Shown: in pieces, positions 32,763 through 40,778 of the stretch
Numbering within the stretch: position 1 is the stretch's first letter
Layout of the letters: every line of letters begins with the position of its first letter
From: Fen-1362 sp049516395
GTDB taxonomy: Bacteria > Planctomycetota > Phycisphaerae > Sedimentisphaerales > Anaerobacaceae
NCBI GenBank assembly: GCA_049516395.1
Contig: JBEKTD010000017.1
Span: forward strand, 1-44,842
Direction: 5' to 3'
Length of the DNA: 44,842 nucleotides
The notes under the pieces: generated by a model
Database searches by the model: none
The model's input: only the letters and a program-made list of their open reading frames with translations
What the model was told of the DNA's origin: nothing
Made by a program: the position numbers and the translations under genes

Positions 32763-33791
32763 ATGAATAATAGGGTTCCACAACCAGTGCTGGTAACAGG
32801 GGCCAGTGGCTTCATCGGGCGGCACCTGGTGCGACGGCTGACCGAGCTTGGCAATCGGGTGTCATGTCTGGTGCGAGCCACCTCGTCCATCGACGAACTG
32901 CGGTCGGCTGGCGCTCAGTTGGTCACTGGCGATTTGACTGATTGTGCCAGCATTAAACGGGCACTGGCAGTGTCACAGGCCGGTATTGTGTTCCACTTAG
33001 CCGGGCTGATAAAGACGCTGCGGACAGACGATTTCCTGCGTGTGAACGCAGGTGGTGTCGAATCCGTCGCTGCCGCTTGCGCTGACCGCACTGATAAGCC
33101 GGTATTAGTAGTGGTGTCCTCACTGGCCGCAGCAGGGCCTTGCGCCGTTGGCCAACCTCGGGTAGAAAGCGATGCACCGACACCTGTTTCTAATTACGGT
33201 CGTAGTAAGCTGGCCGGAGAACAGGCCGCAGCCAGGTATGCCGGAGTGGTGCCGATCAGTATTGTGCGTCCGCCGATAGTCTTTGGCCCCAGTGACAAGG
33301 GCATGCTTGAAATGTTCCGGCCAATCGCACGCTGGGGTATCCATGCTGTACCCGGTCAGGGCGAGCGATGCTTATCGCTGATCCACGTAGCCGACCTGGT
33401 CGAGGGTCTGCTCCTTACAGCCGAGAAAGGCGAGCGTCTGTACCACAACGGATCGCCGGGGCAAGGCATCTATTTCATGGCAGCGGCTGATTATCCGACA
33501 TATGCCGAACTCGGACAGGCAATGGCCATAGCATTGGGAAAGAAGCGTGCAACCGTAGTACACCTGCCCGGGCCACTGGTGCGACTGGTCGGACTCTGCG
33601 GTGACGCGATGGGACGGATCCGGCAGCGTCCCGCTTGGGTAAACAGCGACAAAATGACCGAAGCCCTGGCTGGGTCGTGGACATGCTCATCCACCAAGGC
33701 ACGCACGCACCTAGGCTGGTCCCCTGCAGCTGCCTCGACTGAACGCCTGCACGAAACGGTCCAGTGGTATCATCATGCAGGATGGCTCTGA
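32763..33791 (+). CDS. NAD(P)-dependent epimerase/reductase, CerR-like
   Basis: About 342 residues from the ATG at 32763; a GTG at 32706 would add 19 residues without the usual fold. It is an extended short-chain dehydrogenase. The Rossmann motif is TGASGFIG (G13-x2-G16-x2-G19), the catalytic YGRSK has Y145 and K149, and SIVRPPIVFGPSDKGML is the family block after it. In Caulobacter an enzyme of this family, CerR, reduces the keto group of oxidised ceramide, and its gene sits beside spt. Here the neighbours are an SPT-type fusion and a ceramide-synthase-like acyltransferase, so a CerR-type role is the best guess. GC-rich compared with its flanks. No clear ribosome binding site. Confidence 0.8.
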   Translation: MNNRVPQPVLVTGASGFIGRHLVRRLTELGNRVSCLVRATSSIDELRSAGAQLVTGDLTDCASIKRALAVSQAGIVFHLAGLIKTLRTDDFLRVNAGGVESVAAACADRTDKPVLVVVSSLAAAGPCAVGQPRVESDAPTPVSNYGRSKLAGEQAAARYAGVVPISIVRPPIVFGPSDKGMLEMFRPIARWGIHAVPGQGERCLSLIHVADLVEGLLLTAEKGERLYHNGSPGQGIYFMAAADYPTYAELGQAMAIALGKKRATVVHLPGPLVRLVGLCGDAMGRIRQRPAWVNSDKMTEALAGSWTCSSTKARTHLGWSPAAASTERLHETVQWYHHAGWL

Positions 33792-33816
33792 CCATCGTTT
33801 CCGCTGCATTAAGGGT

Positions 33817-34944
33817 TTACAACATTTTGTCGTAAATCCGGTAGGTCTTGGTTTTCTTCATACCGACGCGTTCCAGGCTACCACGTGAACGGCTATTGCT
33901 CTCCAGAACCCATGATAACTCGTATCGCTCGATGCCCCATTTTGCTACCGCCCCCACTAGGTTGTCCAGCAACACAATGCCGAACCCCGCACTCTGGTAG
34001 CTGGGCACCATTGTGATTGCCATGACGCGAGCTGCTGTGATTTTCCGTCGTCCGGTCAAGAGGCGCACGAAGCCGAACGGGAACAATCGGCCATTGAGCT
34101 TGCGGAGTATCTGGTTGTAGTCGAGGAGGGCGAGCACCGCCCCGATCGGCTGGCCGCCGATCTCGGCAAAGACGGCCAACTCTGGCACGATGACGTGTCG
34201 AAGCTCGCCGGCTATTTGCCGTGCTTCGCGCGGCTGTAGAGGCGTGAAGCCCCAGGTGCCTTCCAGCGAACGGTTGTAAATATCGAGGTACATCTCGCTC
34301 TGCTGCTGATACTTCCCCGGATCGAACGGCCGGATCACCAGTTTGGACGATTCAATCGCTGCCAATACCGCCGGCTTGTAGCGTTCGACCAATACTTGCA
34401 GCATGTTCATGTCCATTTCGTAGGCATACAGGTCCTGTGTCTTGGCGAACCCGCAGGATTCCAGCAGTGCCGCATAATAGGACCGATTGTAGGTCATCAG
34501 AAAGCAAGGGGGACAATCGAAAGCATCGATGAGCAGACCGCACGTGTAATTGAACGACGGATTCACCGGCCCTCGCATCGCCGTCATCCCTCGCTGACGC
34601 AGCCAATCCTGACCGGCTTCGAATAACCCGCCAGCGACGGCTGCATCGTCTATGCACTCGAAGAACCCAAAGAACCCGCGCTGTTCGTTGTACTTGTGGT
34701 TATGCACGTGGTTGATCAAAACCGCCAGCCGCCCTACAGACCGGCCCTCGCGCTCCGCCAGCAGTGTCACTATCTCGGCATTGTCGAAGAAGGGGTGGTG
34801 CCCCCAGCCCAGCAGCTCACGCTCCTGCGCAAGGATGGGCGGCACCCAGTTGTGGTCACCAGCGTATATTGACCAGGGTAGGCGCTGAAAACGCCGGCGA
34901 TCTCGCCACGATGCGACCGGCCTGACTACAACTCGATTATTCAT
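33817..34944 (-). CDS. GNAT-fold acyltransferase, bacterial ceramide synthase-like
   Basis: About 375 residues from the ATG at 34944 (a GTG at 34974 is also in frame). The N-terminus has RRRFQRLPWSIYAGDHNWVP, then FFGFFECIDD, MRGPVNPSFNYTCGLLID and MTYNRSYYAALLESCGF. The C-terminal half has GIVLLDNLVGAVAKWGIERY and LESNSRSRGSLERVGM. This two-half GNAT layout is that of YghO-like proteins, and I believe also of the bacterial ceramide synthase (bCerS) of Caulobacter, which joins a fatty acyl group to the sphingoid base. It ends 25 bases from the convergent reductase and lies 98 bases after the fusion gene on the same strand. The role is inferred from family and context. Confidence 0.78.
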   Translation of the reverse strand: MNNRVVVRPVASWRDRRRFQRLPWSIYAGDHNWVPPILAQERELLGWGHHPFFDNAEIVTLLAEREGRSVGRLAVLINHVHNHKYNEQRGFFGFFECIDDAAVAGGLFEAGQDWLRQRGMTAMRGPVNPSFNYTCGLLIDAFDCPPCFLMTYNRSYYAALLESCGFAKTQDLYAYEMDMNMLQVLVERYKPAVLAAIESSKLVIRPFDPGKYQQQSEMYLDIYNRSLEGTWGFTPLQPREARQIAGELRHVIVPELAVFAEIGGQPIGAVLALLDYNQILRKLNGRLFPFGFVRLLTGRRKITAARVMAITMVPSYQSAGFGIVLLDNLVGAVAKWGIERYELSWVLESNSRSRGSLERVGMKKTKTYRIYDKML

Positions 34945-35042
34945 TAATCTCGTCCCATGTTTGTCGGACACCAAGGCGATTCAATATTCTTATGACTGCC
35001 TGTGCACTGGTTCATGCTCATGAGTTTTTTCTGTTCCACCAC

Positions 35043-38000
35043 TCACTCTCCCGCAAAGCCGCTGTGCTGGTCAAGCGCATTGAGTTCGTCGGCAATGGCA
35101 CTAACCGTGGTGTGGATTTGTGCCCGGGTGTGGTTGGTGGTGATGAAGAATCGCAGGCGGGCTGCGTGTTCGGGAACGACGGGGTACAGAATTGGTTGCA
35201 CATTAATGCCTCGCTGGAACAAAGCTTTTGACAGGCGCAGGCTCTTCGCCGAGCCACCTATGATTACCGGAATCACGGGTGTACCAGCGGCCAAGCCTGT
35301 GTCCAGACCTCTCTGGCCGGCCAGTTTCAAGAACAAAGCTGACAACTCGTGCAACAGATTCACACGCTGCGGCTGACGTTGCAGAACCATTAGCGATGCC
35401 AGAGCCGCCGCTGCGTTGGGTGGGGAAATGCCCACGCTGTAAACAAACCCTGGGGCTGTGTACTTGAGGTATTCGACCAGCTCGACCGAGCCGGCGATGT
35501 ATCCGCCGCAACTGGCCAATGATTTAGAGAGCGTACCCATCCACAAATCGACGTCAGCCCGGGCTACGCCCCAGTATTCACCGATGCCCCGGCCGGTTGG
35601 CCCCATGGTTCCCAGTGAATGCGCCTCATCGACCAGCATCAGCGCCTTGTGCTTCTTCTTAAGTTCCACAAAACGCGGAAGGTCGGGGAAGTCGCCGTCC
35701 ATACTGTACACGCCCTCGATGGCGATAAGTACGCGGCGATATCGGTGGCGACATTCGGACAACACCGCATCCATCGCCATCCAGTCGTTATGGGCAAAAG
35801 ACCGACGGGTCGCGCCGGAAAGCTCCGCGCCCTGGATAATCGAATTATGCGCCAGATTGTCATGGAGTATCAAATCGTCCGGTCCCAGCAGGTGACCGAT
35901 TGTGGTGACATTTGTAGCATGGCCGGAGACAAACACGATAGCAGCAGGAACATTCAGAAACGCGGCCAGGGCCTGCTCCAGATCGTGATGCACCTGCTTC
36001 TCGCCGGATATCAGCCGACTGGCGCCGGCACTGGTGCCGTAGCGGTCTATTGCGGACTTGGCGGCAGCGGCGACCTCAGGATCATGGGACATTCCTACAT
36101 AGTCATAAACGCAAAAATTAATGAGCTGACGCCCGTTAATGCATGCTGCGCTTCCGGTTCCACCCTGGTCAACACGGAAATACGGGTTGTCACCGGTCAC
36201 TGCCAGCAGCATTCGCTCTTGACGCTTCAACTGAGCGTATTCGGGGAACTGGGCGAAGTCATAGTGTTCAGGCAAAATCTGGCCGGCCGGGACGTCTGAC
36301 TTGGGACCATCGATCAGGTGCTCCTGTATTGCCTGAGCCAACTCCCCCAATGTCTGCACCTGGCAATACGCCGCGTCGGGCATATAGCCGCCGAAGGTTT
36401 TCTCTATCGCGGCAACAAGTTCCAATCTTTGTAGTGAATCGAGACCCAGAGCTATGATGGGAGTATTTGGTGTCAGGGCGGGCAGGGCCGCACCTGCCAA
36501 GGCGTGGGCATGCTGGCAGATGACAGTAAAAGCGGATAATTGCGAATAATTTGGTGCGGGACGCGGAATGGAAGAATCAGCGTCTTTGATGCCGGTGCTG
36601 ATTGTGTCGCCGGGGTCAGCATTCTCGACCATCGTGCCGCTGTATTCGGCAATGGTCTTAAGTTCGCCACTGAGAAATGCCCCGCGACAGATGTGACGCT
36701 GTACCTTGCCGCTGGATGTTTTTGGAATCGTGCCGCTTCGTACCAGCACGATTGTGTCCAGTGCCAAGTCATGCTCATCGAGTACCGCCATGCGAATTGC
36801 ATCCAGCACCGGATTAAAATTCATCTTCCCGTTTTGCCTGACCTCCTGTACCAGAATTAGTCGCTGAGTGCCGTGGTCATCCACGGCAAAAGCGGCCCCG
36901 TAGCCGACTTCCAGCAGCGGGTGACTCATGCGAGCCGTGGCCTCGATATCCTGCGGATAGCGATTCAGGCCGCGGACGATAATCAAGTCTTCTCTCCGGC
37001 CAGTGATATAAAGCTGGCCATCGTTCATGAAACCCAGGTCACCCGTGCGTAAGAACGGGCCTTCGCCTGTGTTGCTCAGGTGTGCGTTGAAGGAACGACT
37101 GGTCAGGCGGGGGTTATGCCAGTACCCTTGGCCGACTGACGTTCCGGCAACCCAGATTTCTCCCACGCAGCCGGGGGCAGCCTCAATGCTGGTTTTTGAG
37201 TTGACAATTATTACGCGCATAGTGCCGACGGGCGAACCACATGCTACCAGGCGACGAGCATGGGCATTACTGTCGGGCACAGGCTCGACATGATTTTCGG
37301 TCAACGCCGTGTCGTGGAATGATTGTACGGTCGCACCGCTGCCGCGTCGCGCGCCACTGACCAGGAGCGTCGCCTCCGCCAAACCGTAGCAGGGATAAAA
37401 GGCGCTGGGTTTGAAGCCACAGGGGGCAAATGCGGCGGCAAAGCGTTCGAGCATTGCGGGTTGAATGGGTTCGGCGCCGATGAAGGCCACTGCCCAGGAG
37501 GAAAGGTCAAGGGTGGCTCGCTGCTCGTCAGTGATATTGCGGACACAAAGGTCGTAGGCGAAATTGGGCCCGCCGGAAATAGTTGCCCGGTATTTGCTGA
37601 TAACGGCCAGCCAGGTGATGGGTTTCTGGAGGAAGTCGGCTGGTGAGATGAGGACGTTTGTACCGCCGGCAAACATCGGGACCAGAACGCCGCCCACCAA
37701 CCCCATATCATGGTACGTAGGCAGCCAGAATACGCCGCTGTCCCCGTGCTGTTGCTGTATCCCGAAAGCATTGTGGATGGTGCTGGTGTTATCAATGAGG
37801 TTCGCGTGACTGATCATAACACCCTTTGGCTGGCTGGTCGACCCTGAGGTGTACTGAAGCATGGCAAGTGTATCGGAGGTAATGGCAGGTTCGCTCCATC
37901 GCTCGGCCAAGACATCTGGAATCTCGTCTGTGGCTAACCATCGTATCTGGTAGCAAGTGTCCGCTTGACCATTTTTCGGTGCAATCAAGCCCTGGAACTG

Positions 38001-38399
38001 AATCGCGGCAGAAGAAGTGCTAAGGGCGATACCGGCCCCAGCATCGGCAGCGATAGTGTGGAAGCGATTTAGCATACGGTGGCGATGCGGCGGGTAAGTT
38101 GGCACCGCCACGCAACCGGCGTATAGGCAACCGAAGAAGGCCGTAATGAAGTCGAGGCCGGGTGGATAGACCAACAGCACTCGCTGGCCGGCCAAACCCA
38201 TGTTCTGTAAATGGGCAGCAATGGCGCGGGCCCGCTGTTCCAACTGGGCATACGTCAGGACGGCCTGATTGGACTGGCCATCGAGCAGATAAATAAATGC
38301 AGGCTGATCCGACCTTTCTTCGGCGTAGCGGCATAGCATTTGGATCAGATTGCCGGGAACCTGATGCGGACTAACTCGTATTTTTGAGTGAACCGACAT
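35043..38399 (-). CDS. Fusion of fatty acyl-AMP ligase, acyl carrier protein and alpha-oxoamine synthase (SPT-like)
   Basis: A single 1118-residue polypeptide with three enzyme parts. Residues 10-590: fatty acyl-AMP ligase, with YTSGSTSQPKG at 183-193, LRTGDLGFM, and the terminal lysine in IPKTSSGKVQR. Residues about 620-700: acyl carrier protein with GLDSLQRLEL, S655 being the phosphopantetheine serine. Residues about 740-1110: PLP-dependent alpha-oxoamine synthase with YGTSAGASRLISGE, VDEAHSLGTMGPTGRG and the PLP lysine K959 in GTLSKSLASCGG. Predicted path: activate a fatty acid, load it on the built-in carrier, condense it with an amino acid (serine if a true serine palmitoyltransferase) to a 3-keto sphingoid base. 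The amino acid cannot be read. The ribosome binding site is weak. Confidence 0.9.
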   Translation of the reverse strand: MSVHSKIRVSPHQVPGNLIQMLCRYAEERSDQPAFIYLLDGQSNQAVLTYAQLEQRARAIAAHLQNMGLAGQRVLLVYPPGLDFITAFFGCLYAGCVAVPTYPPHRHRMLNRFHTIAADAGAGIALSTSSAAIQFQGLIAPKNGQADTCYQIRWLATDEIPDVLAERWSEPAITSDTLAMLQYTSGSTSQPKGVMISHANLIDNTSTIHNAFGIQQQHGDSGVFWLPTYHDMGLVGGVLVPMFAGGTNVLISPADFLQKPITWLAVISKYRATISGGPNFAYDLCVRNITDEQRATLDLSSWAVAFIGAEPIQPAMLERFAAAFAPCGFKPSAFYPCYGLAEATLLVSGARRGSGATVQSFHDTALTENHVEPVPDSNAHARRLVACGSPVGTMRVIIVNSKTSIEAAPGCVGEIWVAGTSVGQGYWHNPRLTSRSFNAHLSNTGEGPFLRTGDLGFMNDGQLYITGRREDLIIVRGLNRYPQDIEATARMSHPLLEVGYGAAFAVDDHGTQRLILVQEVRQNGKMNFNPVLDAIRMAVLDEHDLALDTIVLVRSGTIPKTSSGKVQRHICRGAFLSGELKTIAEYSGTMVENADPGDTISTGIKDADSSIPRPAPNYSQLSAFTVICQHAHALAGAALPALTPNTPIIALGLDSLQRLELVAAIEKTFGGYMPDAAYCQVQTLGELAQAIQEHLIDGPKSDVPAGQILPEHYDFAQFPEYAQLKRQERMLLAVTGDNPYFRVDQGGTGSAACINGRQLINFCVYDYVGMSHDPEVAAAAKSAIDRYGTSAGASRLISGEKQVHHDLEQALAAFLNVPAAIVFVSGHATNVTTIGHLLGPDDLILHDNLAHNSIIQGAELSGATRRSFAHNDWMAMDAVLSECRHRYRRVLIAIEGVYSMDGDFPDLPRFVELKKKHKALMLVDEAHSLGTMGPTGRGIGEYWGVARADVDLWMGTLSKSLASCGGYIAGSVELVEYLKYTAPGFVYSVGISPPNAAAALASLMVLQRQPQRVNLLHELSALFLKLAGQRGLDTGLAAGTPVIPVIIGGSAKSLRLSKALFQRGINVQPILYPVVPEHAARLRFFITTNHTRAQIHTTVSAIADELNALDQHSGFAGE

Positions 38400-38616
38400 A
38401 TATGCTTTTCATGAACATAATTACGATTGGTACCGCCGACTTTGCTCACAACTTTTTCGGAGCCGGTTTAAAAGTTTACTCGCACTACATTTGTATTAAT
38501 TGTAAAATCTGGAGCGTACAAAGCAAGTATATTTTCAAGGATTCTCCTTGTCGGTTCCCCAGCGATAAGTGTATGATAACGCTTAACAGTCAGGACAGTT
38601 TTGTGTACGGAGCCGC

Positions 38617-39573
38617 ATGAGAAATCTCAGCTTAAATGCAACTGACAAAGTAACTATACTCTATAACGTCATCGTGGTTATTTTCACCTTTATTTTCAGA
38701 GTAAAGATCACGGCATACGGCTGCCATCTCACATTTAACCTCTCTGTTATCCTTCTCGTCCTTTTATTAAGCCTTAGCAGGAGGAGCAGTTTGAGAAAAA
38801 TAGGGACTGGCACAAACAATATCCTCCGAGACGTGCCTGTAACTGCTTTTATTCGCACTCTGAGCCTGTGGTATCCCTTGATCCTGTACGGTTTTTTTTA
38901 CTATCAGACCGGATTGATCAACACGGTTGTCGTACCAAAGTTCATGGATAGCTTTTTTCTTAATATGGATGTGCAGATCTTTGGTAAATTTCCAGGTTTC
39001 TTCTTCAGTGGCACACAGGACAGCGCCTTCCTCGATGAGTTTTTTCACTTTTTTTATTTTAGTTATTATCTGATAATTCCCCTGACCTGCATTTTGCTCT
39101 ACCGCAAAGATATAAAAATCTTCGAGAGCTTTATGTTCCAGCTTTCATCCTTGTTCTACGTGTGTTATGTCATATACATATTTTTGCCCGTTGAGGGCCC
39201 GATCCAATTGCGAAATGAATATTATCTTCAACACGGTATGTTTCGCACAATAGTGGATTTTATTTGGGCAAAGGGAGAAAATCCGGGCGCAGGCTTTCCA
39301 AGTTCTCACGTTGCGGTTACGTTTCTGATAGCGTGGTGGGGGAGCAAACATTTTAAAATGCTCAAAATCTTTTACTGGCTGACTTTTCTGTTCCTCTCTA
39401 TTGCCACGGTCTACTGTATGTTTCATTACGCCGTCGATGTTATTGGAGGCGTACTCCTCGGCATCCTCGCAGTCCTTGCGTTTAACTGGGTAGAGCACTA
39501 TAGCTTAAATTGCTCTGTTTGCTCTCTAAATGAAGCAAATGCAGAAGGCGATGCGCGATCGGCAAAACGATGA
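38617..39573 (+). CDS. PAP2-superfamily membrane protein, IPC/sphingomyelin synthase-like
   Basis: 318 residues with about six membrane segments. GGAG lies five bases before the ATG. The active-site motifs are GAGFPSSHVAVT with H231 and HYAVDVIGG with H270 and D274. The second reads HYxxDV, as in inositol-phosphorylceramide and sphingomyelin synthases, and lacks the SRxxxxxH arginine of classic PAP2 phosphatases. The region YVIYIFLPVEGPIQL before the first motif also fits the PAP2_3 type. It is divergent from the acyl-AMP ligase fusion with 217 bases between. In this context it may move a phospho-head group onto ceramide, or dephosphorylate a lipid. The membrane topology is inferred from hydrophobicity only. 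Confidence 0.75.
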   Translation: MRNLSLNATDKVTILYNVIVVIFTFIFRVKITAYGCHLTFNLSVILLVLLLSLSRRSSLRKIGTGTNNILRDVPVTAFIRTLSLWYPLILYGFFYYQTGLINTVVVPKFMDSFFLNMDVQIFGKFPGFFFSGTQDSAFLDEFFHFFYFSYYLIIPLTCILLYRKDIKIFESFMFQLSSLFYVCYVIYIFLPVEGPIQLRNEYYLQHGMFRTIVDFIWAKGENPGAGFPSSHVAVTFLIAWWGSKHFKMLKIFYWLTFLFLSIATVYCMFHYAVDVIGGVLLGILAVLAFNWVEHYSLNCSVCSLNEANAEGDARSAKR

Positions 39574-39689
39574 TGCCGATAATACTGATAAAAGCAAGTC
39601 CCGCAAAGAGCGAGTAAAAACCGGCAAATAACTTGGTTTCCCGTACTGTGTAAACTACTACGGGTTTCATCCGTAACCGAAAAAAATAT

Positions 39690-39965
39690 TTGCGCTTTTT
39701 AGATGTTCGTGCTACGACGGTGGCAAGTATTAAGGCCGTGATCAGCAGTATTTTCCAGCTCGCCTGTGAAGAAGGATTATTGGAATCCAATCCAGTATCA
39801 CGACTCAGCAAATTCATCCTAAAAAAGGACAAGAGAACACAAACAGCATCATTAACAAAAGAACAAGATTCTCAATTCCTCAATGTAATAAAGAAATATT
39901 TCCCCAAGTATTATGCATTCTTTCTGTGTGCATTAAGGACTGGAATGAGACTTGGCAAACTGTAG
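39690..39965 (+). pseudogene. Fragment of a tyrosine recombinase/integrase
   Basis: About 91 residues that match the middle of phage-type integrases: the core-binding part (TTVASIKAVISSIFQLACEE, then GLLESNPVSRLSKFILKKD) and the start of the catalytic domain (FFLCALRTGMRLGKL), which holds the first catalytic arginine. It stops at a TAG exactly there. The remaining catalytic residues (HxxR, Y) are absent downstream, and the usual N-terminus is missing. So the gene is decayed. It lies near the right end of the island, as expected for the enzyme that brought it in. Confidence 0.8.
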
Positions 39966-39974
39966 CTGAAAATT

Positions 39975-40178
39975 TTGAGTTTGAACTGCACTAGTAACGT
40001 AAGTCTTTCTGTTACAAAGAGAAAGCCGTTCGACATTCTCGCCGAACGGCCAAAAATTGAGGAAAATCGGGGCAACTGTCCTTCGTTTGAACCGTTGCTT
40101 AATGCTTTTCTGGAAAGCATCCTAAATAGTAATCCAGATCTGCAATTAGCACAAGAACTTGCAAGAAAATATGCTTAA
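39975..40178 (+). CDS. Small hypothetical ORF next to the integrase fragment
   Basis: 67 codons from TTG with no good ribosome binding site. It contains a perfect GCCGTTCG/CGAACGGC hairpin (40025-40050) within it. The last 30 residues (SFEPLLNAFLESILNSNPD, then LQLAQELARKYA) look like a real helix, so this may be the tail of a longer gene that has been lost. The frame differs from that of the integrase fragment. Function unknown, possibly a relic. Confidence 0.3.
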   Translation: MSLNCTSNVSLSVTKRKPFDILAERPKIEENRGNCPSFEPLLNAFLESILNSNPDLQLAQELARKYA

Positions 40179-40248
40179 TATTCGTTGGCCTTTCGATTTC
40201 TTGCTAAATTTTTTGACAAATAATTGCATTCTGAATCAATCATAAGGA

Positions 40249-40268
40249 CGGAGAGGGCGGGATTCGAT
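40249..40268 (-). repeat. Inverted copy of the tRNA-Ser 3' end, inside a hairpin
   Basis: On the minus strand it reads ATCGAATCCCGCCCTCTCCG, matching 18 of the last 20 bases of the tRNA-Ser gene at 30281-30300 (TTCGAATCCCGGCCTCTCCG). The stretch is also part of a GAGAGGGC/GCCCTCTC hairpin (40251-40278) followed by TTTG. It may be an attachment-site remnant or a tRNA relic; no full tRNA can be folded. Confidence 0.55.
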
Positions 40269-40421
40269 TTGCCCTCTCTTTGTAAAGTACTCAATAACCT
40301 GATTTTACAGCTTAATTCAAATGATAGCAAGGACTTAAAATCTCTCGTTGATTTACTATTCCTACACGATTTTTTACTATCTCAGACTTGATTTTGAGGG
40401 CAACTTCAGGGACAATTTTAT

Positions 40422-40718
40422 CTATGCTTGAACAAGCAACGTACAATTGACCCACATGTTCTTACAGCGGTGAACGGACATATAAAATGTTTGCGTTTTT
40501 TGCATATTTTTTAAGTCTTTGATATTGAAGGCATTATGGATTTGTAATTTTTGCGATTTTATGCGATATTTGGGCTTTGGGTTGTAGCTTAGTTGTAGGT
40601 GATTACCTGTTATGCTTCCATCCAAGAACAATGCCGTAATTGAGCTGCTTTTTTTACAGCCTCCCTCAGCACAATCGTGACACCTGAAGTGGCGTTCAAT
40701 ATGTGGTGTTTGTGGCAT
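40422..40718 (-). CDS. Small CxxC protein that runs into the direct repeat
   Basis: 98 codons from an ATG at 40718 with a very good site (AAAGGAG, 5 bases before). The start MPQTPHIERHFRCHDCAEGG, then C, holds a CxxC-x4-C group that could bind zinc. After residue 22 the gene meets a run of seven A (40649-40655 on this strand). Past it the present frame reads into the direct repeat copy. In the shifted frame the protein would be KKAAQLRHCSWMEA and stop, with a fourth cysteine. I cannot tell which is native. The C-terminal 40 residues are translation of the 124-bp repeat and probably not meaningful. Confidence 0.5.
   Translation of the reverse strand: MPQTPHIERHFRCHDCAEGGCKKSSSITALFLDGSITGNHLQLSYNPKPKYRIKSQKLQIHNAFNIKDLKNMQKTQTFYMSVHRCKNMWVNCTLLVQA
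40476..40599 (+). repeat. 124-bp direct repeat, right copy
   Basis: It pairs with 30713-30836 in the same orientation, marking the right side of the island-like block. It overlaps the 3' half of the small CxxC ORF. Confidence 0.8.
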
Positions 40719-40778
40719 TGGTTCTCCTTTGGTGAAACCGCCTACCACTCTCTTAATACCGAAGCATCCTCTTTTGTT

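Noticed and set aside
38384..38620. A 78-codon plus-strand ORF between the fusion gene and the PAP2 gene
   Set aside because: It has no ribosome binding site or protein-like pattern and only spans the divergent promoter region.
39482..39670. A possible 62-residue membrane peptide on the minus strand (MKPVVVYTVRETKLFAGFYS at its start)
   Set aside because: It is hydrophobic, but a third of it is antisense to the PAP2 gene end, where antisense reading gives hydrophobic residues by chance, and the ribosome binding site is weak. It could still be real.
40249..40290. A second tRNA or a tmRNA end
   Set aside because: The T-arm/acceptor half resembles a tRNA 3' end, but no D-arm, anticodon arm or matching 5' acceptor strand can be found nearby.
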